A stretch of DNA of 36,777 nt from a virus. Location: IMG/VR virus record IMGVR_UViG_3300036933_000006, positions 1 to 36,777 of that record; one strand, written 5' to 3'. The notes beneath the pieces were generated by a model. The model was not told the DNA's origin. It made no database searches and worked only from the letters and a program-made list of their open reading frames with translations. Numbering within the stretch: the stretch's first letter is position 1; every line of letters begins with the position of its first letter. Shown piece by piece: positions 22,041-28,372 of this stretch. A program made the translations under genes and the position numbers.

Positions 22041-23414
22041 CTAAAATCCCCCTAGAGTGCGTGCGTTCATCTCGGCTACTTCCTCCGCCCACGTCTGCTT
22101 GCGATCCGTGACGGCGGGCTCGGACTCCGCCCGGTATTCCGCCCGCAGCATCTCGAGGCGGTCATAGTCGGCGGCGGTCCATCGGCTGCCGAGGTCAAGA
22201 CCCATCCCCAGATACCTGAGCGAGTCGAGTCTGTGAAAGGTTTCTTTGTCGGCGATCTGCTCGGTGGTCTGTCCGGATTCGTCCATCTTGCGGTGGTAGG
22301 TGCCGAGCTCATCCCTTAGTCCGGAGAGTGTGTCGAACACATGTAGCCGGCGAGTCTTAAACAGGCCCACCACTCGGTCGATGCCTATCTCCACATCGGG
22401 GATCTTCGGAGCGAGTAGGTGGACGCCCTCCTGGGACCAGTCGCGACGCCACTGCGTCTCCGATTGCGCCCCGCCCCAGCCCGTGACGAAGTTCGTTCCC
22501 TCGACGCGATTCCTCACGCGCCGAGCATGTTCCTTGGTCGTGAGCCCGCCTTCGAGCGACTCGTGATAGGCGTAGTAAATGTTCCTGGCTGGATCCAGTG
22601 CCAGGTAGAGGATCGCCGTATGTGCGCCACCAAAGTCCACGCCGATGTAGCGTGGCCACTCGGGCGGGATCGAAAATGGGTGGACCAGATGCCCGCCCTC
22701 TTCGACGTAGTTGTCGGTGTAATCCTCATAGATGAGGCCTGATGGCCGGACAAACTGGCCTTCGTAGAACATGGCGTATTTCCACGCCGGCAGAGTCGCT
22801 TTCATGCGCTCCATCTCTTCGGCGGGGAATGCAGGGTTAGCGGTCGAGGCGAATTGGATTACTGCATAGTCGGGATCGCCGGCCCGCCAGCGGTCGTAGA
22901 CTTGGCTCTTCAGCCAGCCCAGGTTGTAAGGCGTGGTCGTGATGAGCGCCCGGCCTTGGTGAAGGCTCAGACGTCTCTGGATAGCTTCCCAGGCTCCCAG
23001 GCGGAAGGTTGACTGTCCGGCCTCGTCAAGCCACGCCGCCTTTGCCGTCGCGCTCTCCAGGGATTCGGCGTTGGTTGCCGAGCCGAAGATGACGCGCGAT
23101 CCGTCCTTCATGTTGAAACACTTGGAGGTCTCGCGCCATTCGCCCAGGTGAAGGGTATGCTCGAAGAGCGATCGGAACTCGGGGAGCATCTTGAGGTTCA
23201 GCAAGGGAAACGAGGCCGTGACGGCGAGATAATCGCCGGGGCCGCGCTTCTGGATTTCCCTCAGCAGCCAGATCGGACCAAAGGCCGTCTTGCCACTTTG
23301 GCTGCCGGCGAGCATGAGGACAAACCGCCGATCGCAGCGGTAGACCTGCGACTGCCCGGCATGGAAATTGAAATGGCATTGGTTCTTCTCGTCAATCCAC
23401 TTCAGTTCCGGCAC
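22041..23414 (-). CDS. terL: Terminase large subunit
   Basis: The 457-residue protein is the DNA packaging motor. The N-terminal ATPase has the Walker A motif AGSQSGKT (36-43), Walker B with catalytic glutamate AAWLDEAG (126-133) and the coupling motif TTTP (158-161). The C-terminal RNase H-like nuclease starts with Asp260 in YIGVDFGGAHTA and continues with GWGGAQSE and further acidic residues, including the DSLRYLGMGL region. It pumps DNA into the procapsid through the portal and cuts it. The gene overlaps the small terminase gene by 23 bases and abuts the portal gene, the normal order. Confidence 0.93.
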   Translation of the reverse strand: MPELKWIDEKNQCHFNFHAGQSQVYRCDRRFVLMLAGSQSGKTAFGPIWLLREIQKRGPGDYLAVTASFPLLNLKMLPEFRSLFEHTLHLGEWRETSKCFNMKDGSRVIFGSATNAESLESATAKAAWLDEAGQSTFRLGAWEAIQRRLSLHQGRALITTTPYNLGWLKSQVYDRWRAGDPDYAVIQFASTANPAFPAEEMERMKATLPAWKYAMFYEGQFVRPSGLIYEDYTDNYVEEGGHLVHPFSIPPEWPRYIGVDFGGAHTAILYLALDPARNIYYAYHESLEGGLTTKEHARRVRNRVEGTNFVTGWGGAQSETQWRRDWSQEGVHLLAPKIPDVEIGIDRVVGLFKTRRLHVFDTLSGLRDELGTYHRKMDESGQTTEQIADKETFHRLDSLRYLGMGLDLGSRWTAADYDRLEMLRAEYRAESEPAVTDRKQTWAEEVAEMNARTLGGF

Positions 23415-23760
23415 TTGGAGCCTCCGTCATGTGGATGAGGATGCCGAGCGGTTGGTCTGGGGCGTTTGCCAGCTCGTGCCGGCTAGTGTCGCCGTAGACT
23501 TCCCGGCGGTGGCATTTGAGAAGGAAGATCAGCAAGGTATCGGAGCTCTCCCGCGCTCGCTTCCACGCAGTGGCGACCAATGTGTCGACCGCCTCGTCCT
23601 CGGCCTCTTTCCACGCCGCAGCGAACCTCGCGTTCCTGTCCCGGGTCCGGTATGCATGCTGCCGGCTGATGCCGGCGGCTTGGCAGGAGGCGCGAACGTT
23701 GGCGGAGTTTCGGAAGGCTTCGAGGAAGGTGGGCTTCCAGTCCGGACGTTTAGTGCTCAT
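23392..23760 (-). CDS. terS: Terminase small subunit-like protein
   Basis: This 122-residue protein has an N-terminal helix-turn-helix of the phBC6A51/transposase-like type (FLEAFRNSANVRASCQAAGISRQHAYRTRDRNARFAAAW). A helical middle follows (EAEDEAVDTLVATAWKRARE, DTLLIFLLKCHRREVYG), suited to ring assembly, with a short flexible tail. It should recognise the packaging start on phage DNA and hand it to the large subunit. It directly precedes and overlaps the large subunit gene. The 220-base repeat-rich segment just upstream is a good candidate for its binding site. GAGG lies six bases before the ATG. Confidence 0.82.
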   Translation of the reverse strand: MSTKRPDWKPTFLEAFRNSANVRASCQAAGISRQHAYRTRDRNARFAAAWKEAEDEAVDTLVATAWKRARESSDTLLIFLLKCHRREVYGDTSRHELANAPDQPLGILIHMTEAPSAGTEVD

Positions 23761-23981
23761 GTCAACCTCGGTTCATTTAAGCAACGCTCAGAGTACGCAG
23801 TGAAGTCTGGGCGGATTAGCGTAAGCAATGGCCCAGTGCCGACCTGCTTGTCGCAACGCTCTGAGCTTTAAGAGTGTGACTTAAGCATTCAGTCCATTGC
23901 GAATGCTGTGTCGCAATGCGGCCATTGCTTACGTAAGTCGGCCATTGCTTACGTAACGCTCTGAGCAGAATTAGAGCATGC
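23761..23981. repeat. Repeat-rich non-coding segment, candidate packaging or control site
   Basis: No gene is present. The segment has two direct 17-base copies of the unit GGCCATTGCTTACGTAA, 20 bases apart (23920-23936, 23940-23956), and a partial inverted copy GTAAGCAATGGCC (23821-23833). GCAACGCTCAGAG (23781-23793), GCAACGCTCTGAGC (23853-23866) and GTAACGCTCTGAGC (23953-23966) form a second family. A hairpin CATTGCGA/TCGCAATG (23895-23918) and the palindrome GAGCATGCTC (23974-23983) add to it. Location directly upstream of the small terminase suggests a pac or cos site, or an operator cluster. Confidence 0.75.
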
Positions 23982-24173
23982 TCAGCACGTGCACAGCTTT
24001 GGCGCCAGACCCATGCCGGCCAGGCGTTCGAGGATAACGGCCACATACTTGGGCTCTAGCTCCAAGCCGAAACCCACGCGTCCGGTCTGCTCCGCCGCGA
24101 CCAGCGTTGTGCCGGATCCGAGGAAGGGGTCGTACACCGCCATGCCGGGGGACGAGGTTTTAGGTGTCACCAT
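23982..24173 (-). pseudogene. C-terminal remnant of a DNA methyltransferase
   Basis: The 63-residue frame reads PGMAVYDPFLGSGTTLVAAEQTGR, then GLELEPKYVAVILERLAGMG. This is the cofactor-binding motif I end of a beta-type N4/N6 DNA methyltransferase (compare FxGxG in the intact enzyme at 32016-33005). The catalytic (D/S/N)PP(Y/F) half that should precede it is absent; upstream lies the unrelated HNH-like gene at 24193. A GAGGGGG site precedes the ATG, so the fragment may still be translated, but it should not methylate DNA alone. It looks like a leftover of recombination in a hypervariable region next to the packaging site. Confidence 0.7.
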
Positions 24174-24192
24174 GTCGCCCCCTCACGTTACG

Positions 24193-24480
24193 TTAACGCC
24201 CAACAGCGTCTAAGAACCTTCGTTTCCCGATCCAGCTCTCATACGCCTCGCGGTTCTGTTCCCACGTTCCTTCACGCTTCCACCACTGAGGCGCTAAATC
24301 AATGAGCTTTTCGATCACGTCCTGCTTGGCCCAATGCGCGGCTACGTGATGCTCGCGGCAGAGCGGGACTGTTGGAAGAAGTGCTACTTCGGTCTGAGAA
24401 CGGCGCTGTCTGCACAAAGGCCAATGGTGCCAATCGGTGGCGGGTGCCGAACAAATCAAGCAACGCTCATTGTTCACCAT
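24193..24480 (-). CDS. Zinc-finger HNH-like protein
   Basis: This 95-residue protein has a treble-clef-type metal site: C-L-I-C at 7-10, the D-W-H-H pair at 16-19, and L-C-R-E-H-H-V-A-A-H-W around 40-50. The C-terminal part is helical and tryptophan-rich (LIDLAPQWWKREGTWEQNREAYESWIG). The CxxC...HH...CxxHH pattern is that of HNH-type or DUF968-like proteins of phages, some of which are nucleases that help packaging or recombination. Its ATG overlaps the stop of the HNH remnant upstream. Nuclease activity is plausible but not certain, as the catalytic asparagine is not evident. Confidence 0.6.
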   Translation of the reverse strand: MVNNERCLICSAPATDWHHWPLCRQRRSQTEVALLPTVPLCREHHVAAHWAKQDVIEKLIDLAPQWWKREGTWEQNREAYESWIGKRRFLDAVGR

Positions 24481-24652
24481 CCGGCATCACCTCTGGGCAG
24501 AACTCCCAATGAGTCTTGGCGTGTTTACGGCAATTGCAGGTAGGACAAGCGCAACAGAGATTGTCTGGGTTGTTCGACCCACCACGCACAATCGGAATCA
24601 TGTGATCCACGTGGTACTTTCCAGCTAAGTCATCACGGGGTCTGTGGGCAGG
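24467..24652 (-). pseudogene. HNH endonuclease fragment in frame with the preceding gene's stop
   Basis: Minus-strand codons immediately after the TGA of the gene at 24653-25300 continue in the same frame: PAHRPRDDLAGKYHVDHMIP, then VRGGSNNPDNL, ACPTCNCRKHAKTHW and a TGA at 24467-24469. YHVDHMIPIVRGGS, NPDNL and CxxCN-x-x-K-H are clear HNH motifs. The usual first CxxC knuckle is missing, and the first start codon in frame is the GTG of HVDH (24610), inside the motif. An ATG at 24660 in another frame reaches a stop after 11 codons. It is best read as a truncated HNH gene, possibly once joined to the upstream gene. Confidence 0.6.
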
Positions 24653-25300
24653 TCAGTCATCGTTACTTCCTTTTTGGAAAGTATCAGCGTTTTCCTTTTT
24701 GAAGTGTACCTGTTGTTCCGGCTGACTGGTCGCGTTCCGGTAGTCGTCAAGGCGAGCCCGGAGGAGGCCTATCGCTTCAGCTTCGGCCAGTTCTTTGTTG
24801 CCGAACAGCCGAGGTCCACGTGCCAAAAGGACTTCCTCAGCTGCGTCCGCGAGATTTCGACAGGCCTGGTCGGCCAGGGTGTTTACCACGTTGATTACCT
24901 GCGTCCCGATGATTTGCTCCGCAGGCGTTTGGCCTCGATATATGCGGGCTCGCGGCACGTAGTCGCAGTGGTCTTCGGGAGACGGGTGGTCGCGCTCTAC
25001 GGGCCTGCCGATGGTCCATCTTCCCTCTCCACGCCGGAACCTGTCCATGAAGCCCCAGGGCCATTCCGCCTTGGTCGGGAAGCCCTTCCACGGGTCGTCG
25101 GGAAAACAGGCCATCATGTCCTCGAGATTGTCTTCGCTTGCCCGCCACCAGTCCAGGAACTTGCCGTGCGCCTCGATCCTGTCTTTGCCGCAATAGGGTC
25201 CCACTATCTGCAAGCACAGTTCCGAGAGCCATTTGGCTGTCTCTGCGAGTGGGCTCCTGACCGTGAGATTGCAAAGCTCCTTATGACTCAGCATGTCCAT
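24653..25300 (-). CDS. Hypothetical 215-residue protein
   Basis: I do not recognise this protein. The ATG at 25300 is chosen because AAGGAGG precedes it; a longer frame from a GTG at 25336 exists. It reads as a mostly helical, charged soluble protein rich in tryptophan (KFLDWWRASEDNLEDMMACF; WPWGFMDRFRRGEGRW), with a C-terminal helix of Ala, Glu and Arg (LAEAEAIGLLRARLDDYRNA) and a polar tail (KKENADTFQKGSNDD). There is no signal peptide or metal motif. It lies between HNH-like genes in the variable region between early and late operons. After its TGA the same frame runs on into an HNH motif, so it may have been part of a larger protein. Confidence 0.65.
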   Translation of the reverse strand: MDMLSHKELCNLTVRSPLAETAKWLSELCLQIVGPYCGKDRIEAHGKFLDWWRASEDNLEDMMACFPDDPWKGFPTKAEWPWGFMDRFRRGEGRWTIGRPVERDHPSPEDHCDYVPRARIYRGQTPAEQIIGTQVINVVNTLADQACRNLADAAEEVLLARGPRLFGNKELAEAEAIGLLRARLDDYRNATSQPEQQVHFKKENADTFQKGSNDD

Positions 25301-25385
25301 CTGATCCTCCTTTTGTGTCCTAATCCTTAACCACACACGGGTCTAGGAATCCGAAGCCAGGAGGCAACATGCCCCCCCTACTGGG

Positions 25386-25649
25386 TTATATCCAGCGTTT
25401 GAATCGATTCTCTTTGATCGGCTTCGTTCCGTGTGACCTGCCACCGTCCTCTTGCCCATGGCAGTGACGGCAGTACGTCTGCACATATGCTGGGTCAAAA
25501 GGATCGAGGCCTATTCGCACAAGCTCTTCAATGGGTGGTGCATGATGAGCGTGCGGATGGGACACCACTTTGCCGCACTCATGGCACCGATACCCATCAC
25601 GGGCAAACGCGGCGAGCCTACATGGTTGCCATCGTCGGTCTCTGTACAC
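25386..25649 (-). CDS. HNH endonuclease
   Basis: The 87-residue product has the standard small phage HNH layout: W-x-P-C-R-L-A-A-F-A-R-D-G at the start, the first zinc knuckle CHEC (22-25), A-H-H-A-P-P as the catalytic histidine region, and the second knuckle YCRHCHGQ. The start is a GTG with a weak ribosome site. Small HNH enzymes are often encoded next to terminase genes and can be needed for cos cleavage and packaging in siphoviruses; here the gene is about 1.9 kb upstream of the small terminase. Homing-type mobility is an alternative role, but the short, lone domain fits the packaging type better. Confidence 0.8.
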   Translation of the reverse strand: MYRDRRWQPCRLAAFARDGYRCHECGKVVSHPHAHHAPPIEELVRIGLDPFDPAYVQTYCRHCHGQEDGGRSHGTKPIKENRFKRWI

Positions 25650-25669
25650 GCTCTTGGCGAGCGCTGTGC

Positions 25670-25906
25670 TCAGATTGCTCTCATCCGCCTAATGCGCCCT
25701 CTGCAGCGCGCATATTCTTCAAGCGTCAACCAGACACGCCCGTTCTTATAGCGCACCCACACTTTGCCGTTCTGCCCAAGCTCAGGATCGCGCTTATATG
25801 TGCGGTTCTTCTTCGCCTTCACTTCCGGCTGCCAATCATTATTAGCCATGTGCTGTTCCTCCGGCAGACGCTCTACTGTGCCGTCGTACTGCAGTTGCAT
25901 CAGCAC
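25670..25906 (-). CDS. Small basic hypothetical protein
   Basis: The start is uncertain. A GTG at 25906 with GGAGG upstream gives 78 residues; an ATG at 25849, behind GGAGGA, gives 59 residues starting MANNDWQPEVKAKKNRTYKR. The common part is strongly basic (KAKKNRTYKRDPELG, RCRGRIRRMRAI) with a central strand-like stretch GKVWVRYKNGRVWLTLEEYA. This charge pattern suggests nucleic-acid binding. It follows the small zinc-knuckle gene by one base and precedes the HNH gene. No family is recognised. Confidence 0.55.
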   Translation of the reverse strand: MLMQLQYDGTVERLPEEQHMANNDWQPEVKAKKNRTYKRDPELGQNGKVWVRYKNGRVWLTLEEYARCRGRIRRMRAI

Positions 25907-25907
25907 G

Positions 25908-26015
25908 TCACGCCTCCTTCGTCCGCCGCATGATCCTCACTGTGTCCCTGAGCTCGCATATCCTCATGCTCCAAGGGTTAGCAAATTCCCTGCTGCAGAG
26001 CGGGCAAATGTGCAT
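25908..26015 (-). CDS. 35-residue zinc-knuckle microprotein, first gene after the late promoter
   Basis: The frame MHICPLCSREFANPWSMRIC and on to RRTKEA is 35 residues long. It has a CxxC pair at positions 4-7, a further cysteine at 20, and a basic, arginine-rich end. The ATG has a very good GGGAGG site and lies just downstream of the terminator at 26063-26089, making it the first gene of the late transcript if read-through occurs. Its TGA is one base from the GTG start of the next gene. Its size and basic charge would suit a small nucleic-acid-binding or regulatory protein. Function unknown. Confidence 0.55.
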   Translation of the reverse strand: MHICPLCSREFANPWSMRICELRDTVRIMRRTKEA

Positions 26016-26062
26016 GCGTCAACCTCCCAATAAGGGTTAGGTTTTGCGGCAAGAAGGGGAAT

Positions 26063-26089
26063 AAAAAAAGCCCGGCAGATAGCCAGGCT
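26063..26089 (-). terminator. Strong intrinsic terminator at the early/late junction
   Basis: On the minus strand AGCCTGGC-TATCT-GCCGGGCT (8 pairs, one G-T) is followed by a T-rich run TTTTTTATT. It lies about 40 bases downstream of the expected start of the promoter at 26134-26162. It can end the early operon and also block the short leader of the late promoter, as tR' does in lambda. Confidence 0.85.
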
Positions 26090-26133
26090 GAATGGATTTA
26101 GGGCGCGCGACGCCCAACCAATATCCGAGGTCG

Positions 26134-26162
26134 ATTATGACACTGTGCGCCTACAGCGTCAA
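26134..26162 (-). promoter_or_regulatory. Predicted late promoter
   Basis: On the minus strand TTGACG (26162-26157, five of six consensus) is separated by exactly 17 bases from CATAAT (26139-26134, five of six). Transcription would start near 26127 and meet a strong terminator after roughly 40 bases. The -35 box overlaps the final codons and stop of the 149-residue gene. The whole late block downstream has no better promoter that I can see. Confidence 0.7.
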
Positions 26163-26608
26163 GACGTACTCTTCTGGCGTCTTTTCACGGCAAAAAAAAG
26201 AGCTGTGATTGCGATCTCCAGGGCATCATCAAAGAACTTGCGACCGTACCGGCCACGCGGCATCTGCAAGCGCTCGACAACCTTGATCCAACCCTTGTGC
26301 TCTTCCCATAGGCCTTTGCGGTAATACCAGTGAAGCAGATTCCAGGCCCAAGGATTCACCGCGCCGATATAGACCATGCCTTGATTGATTGCTCGGTTCT
26401 GGCACATAATCCGATACTGGCGATCGCACTTGTCCAGTTCGATGAAATCGCCGTCGCCTGTAGCCGTTCCTGTCGGCAAGTCGGCCATGCTGGATTCGAA
26501 CGCCTTGTACTCCTCTAGCGCGATTCTCAGAGCGTCGGAGCTCGTGAACCTCCAGTTCCAAGCTGCCGTCTGCCTCGATCCAAGCGCCGGATGATGCAAG
26601 TGGCTCAT
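26159..26608 (-). CDS. Candidate late-transcription regulator (Q-, RinA- or ArpU-like by position)
   Basis: The 149-residue product is soluble, helical and basic at the C terminus. Notable stretches are SDALRIALEEYKAFESSM, ELDKCDRQYRIMCQNRAINQ, NPWAWNLLHWYYRKGLWEEH and RYGRKFFDDALEIAITALFFAVKRR. The last reads like a helix-turn-helix region of sigma-like regulators (ArpU/RinA class), and the size also suits lambdoid Q antiterminators. It is the last early gene, and its stop codon overlaps the -35 box of the late promoter, exactly the Q-pR' arrangement. No decisive motif is visible, so the function rests on position and size. AGGGA precedes the ATG. Confidence 0.6.
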   Translation of the reverse strand: MSHLHHPALGSRQTAAWNWRFTSSDALRIALEEYKAFESSMADLPTGTATGDGDFIELDKCDRQYRIMCQNRAINQGMVYIGAVNPWAWNLLHWYYRKGLWEEHKGWIKVVERLQMPRGRYGRKFFDDALEIAITALFFAVKRRQKSTS

Positions 26609-26659
26609 ATGACCGTCCCTAAATCGCTTTTTTCGCCCTACCCTTAGAATGTCCCCAGT

Positions 26660-26725
26660 TCAGCATTTCGTCGCGGCCTTGGGGTATCTCGTGCACGATT
26701 TGGGCATATAGCAAGGTTTGGTCAT
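26660..26725 (-). CDS. Possible 21-residue cysteine-containing peptide
   Basis: MTKPCYMPKSC and so on to AATKC is preceded by a very strong GAGGAGGA site and lies in the 147-base gap between the primase-helicase and the 149-residue gene. A 13-codon frame starting MSNAV overlaps the helicase stop and its own stop overlaps this ATG. Three cysteines in a short basic peptide are suggestive, but coding status is uncertain. Confidence 0.3.
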   Translation of the reverse strand: MTKPCYMPKSCTRYPKAATKC

Positions 26726-26755
26726 GCCGCGCTCCTCCTCGCCAGTTGCACCGCG

Positions 26756-28372
26756 TTACTCATGTGCGCCGCCTTGCAACACGCTCCATCCCTGCGAGGT
26801 AGCTCTATCCATCGCCTCGTCCACGATCCTGAACGTCTGCCGCATCCCATCGAACTTGAACGTCACTGGTTTGCCTGGGTTGCTATGCCGCGATTTCGCC
26901 ACGATAAACCGGCCCTCGCTTTCCCCGTCCACGTCGATTGCGTCGTCTCGAAATACGATGATGATTTGGTCCGCGTCTGCCTCGAGCGCTCCCGATGCCC
27001 TCAGATCGAACATGGTTGGCGCCGTGATCTTTTGCTTGTCGCCTGGCCTCGAGAGCTGGGACAGCACCATGACCGGCACCTCCCGTTTGCGAGCCATAGA
27101 CTTGAGCCCTCTCGAGAGCTTGGTAGTGCCTTCCTGCGCGTTGTCGCGTCCCATGTCCATAAGCCCGATGTAGTCAACGATCACAAGGTCCGGCTTGTAC
27201 TCTTCGATTCGCGACTCGAGCCCGGACAGTGTGCGGTCCTTCTGCAAGATGATGTTTTCGTAGTATGGGAAGTTGGCCGCCAGATCAAAGGCGTCTTTGT
27301 CCACTTCCGTCAGCCTGCCGCGATAGAGCCGGTCAGTGTCCAGGCCCCAATGCTGAATCATGCGCAGCGCCACTTCCTCCTCGTTCATCTCGAGCGTATC
27401 GAACAGGACGACCTTGTTACGCTTCGCCACGTCATAGGCCGTATTCAGACAAAACGCCGTCTTGCCGCTGCCTGGGTATCCGGCCACGATGCAAAGCCAG
27501 CCGGGCCGCATTCCTCGAGTGCGTCGGTTCAACGGCTCCCAGGGAAAGTCAACGCTTGGCGGCATGGGTTCGGTCTTGAATCTGGCCACGTCGCGTATGG
27601 CATCCAAGAGCGTTGGCCTCTTTGGATTCTGGGAAGACTTGACAAGCCTCTTCAGTTCATCGGGCGAGCCGCCGTGCCTTAGCCAATCGCTCACATCGCC
27701 CTTCTCGGGCAGTCCAGGCAGTTCTATCGTCTTAACCGATGCAACGCGCCCCGTGAGGGCTTCTGTGACCGTCTGCGCGTGCTTGCGTCCTGGCTCGTCA
27801 TTGTCGGGCAGGATAACGACGTGCGCGCCCTCGAGAACTTTGGTATATCCATCGGTCCACTTGCCCGCGCCTCCCGCGTTGGTGGTCGCTGCAAATCCAA
27901 GTTGCTCGAGACTGTGAACGTCCTTTTCACCCTCGACAAGGAACACACGCCGGCCAGCCGCTACGGCCTCGAGAACTTTGGGCAAGTGGTAGAGCACTCG
28001 CTCAGTGTCTCCTAGCCTCCACTCCCAGCCGCCGTTGCCGTCCGGCTTGCGTTGCCTGAAGTCCTTCGGCAGATATCGCACCACTTGGAATACAAGCTTG
28101 CTGTCCGGGCCAACATAGTCATACGTTGCCGCGATCTCTCGAGACTTCGGCTCTGTCTTTTCGGGCATAAGGTCCGCAAGGGTCAGGCCAAGCGCCTCCA
28201 CAATGTGCTCCGTGTCGCACCCGGCGTGGCACTTGAGCAGAATCCGCTCATCGGTTCCGGTTGCAATGGAAAGGCTTTGGTGCCGATCCTCGTGTCCAGG
28301 GCAGCAGGCAAGGTAGCCTGACGATTGACGCTTGACGTTGCGGAACTTGGCAAGAAACTCGTCAATCTCCAT
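26756..28372 (-). CDS. Bifunctional primase-helicase (T7 gp4-like)
   Basis: The 538-residue protein combines the three modules of phage primase-helicases. A CHC2-like zinc ribbon has Cys24-x2-His27 and Cys48-x3-Cys52 (ACCPGHED; KCHAGC). A TOPRIM domain has Glu147 (VFLVEGEKDV) and Asp190/Asp192 (VVILPDNDEPG). A RecA-like DnaB-type helicase has Walker A AGYPGSGKT (297-305) and Walker B DLVIVDYIG (Asp400), followed by VPVMVLSQLSR and GALEADADQIIIVFR. It should make primers and unwind the fork during phage replication. The start MEIDEFLAKF at 28372 overlaps the previous gene by 11 bases; an in-frame ATG 11 codons earlier lies inside that gene. It works with the organizer-like protein encoded just before it. 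Confidence 0.93.
   Translation of the reverse strand: MEIDEFLAKFRNVKRQSSGYLACCPGHEDRHQSLSIATGTDERILLKCHAGCDTEHIVEALGLTLADLMPEKTEPKSREIAATYDYVGPDSKLVFQVVRYLPKDFRQRKPDGNGGWEWRLGDTERVLYHLPKVLEAVAAGRRVFLVEGEKDVHSLEQLGFAATTNAGGAGKWTDGYTKVLEGAHVVILPDNDEPGRKHAQTVTEALTGRVASVKTIELPGLPEKGDVSDWLRHGGSPDELKRLVKSSQNPKRPTLLDAIRDVARFKTEPMPPSVDFPWEPLNRRTRGMRPGWLCIVAGYPGSGKTAFCLNTAYDVAKRNKVVLFDTLEMNEEEVALRMIQHWGLDTDRLYRGRLTEVDKDAFDLAANFPYYENIILQKDRTLSGLESRIEEYKPDLVIVDYIGLMDMGRDNAQEGTTKLSRGLKSMARKREVPVMVLSQLSRPGDKQKITAPTMFDLRASGALEADADQIIIVFRDDAIDVDGESEGRFIVAKSRHSNPGKPVTFKFDGMRQTFRIVDEAMDRATSQGWSVLQGGAHE

Noticed and set aside
25301-25385. A 16-codon frame starting MLPPGFGF between the HNH gene and the 215-residue gene
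   Set aside because: It is too short to judge and its G-run upstream is only weakly like a ribosome site; no homology can be assessed at this length.
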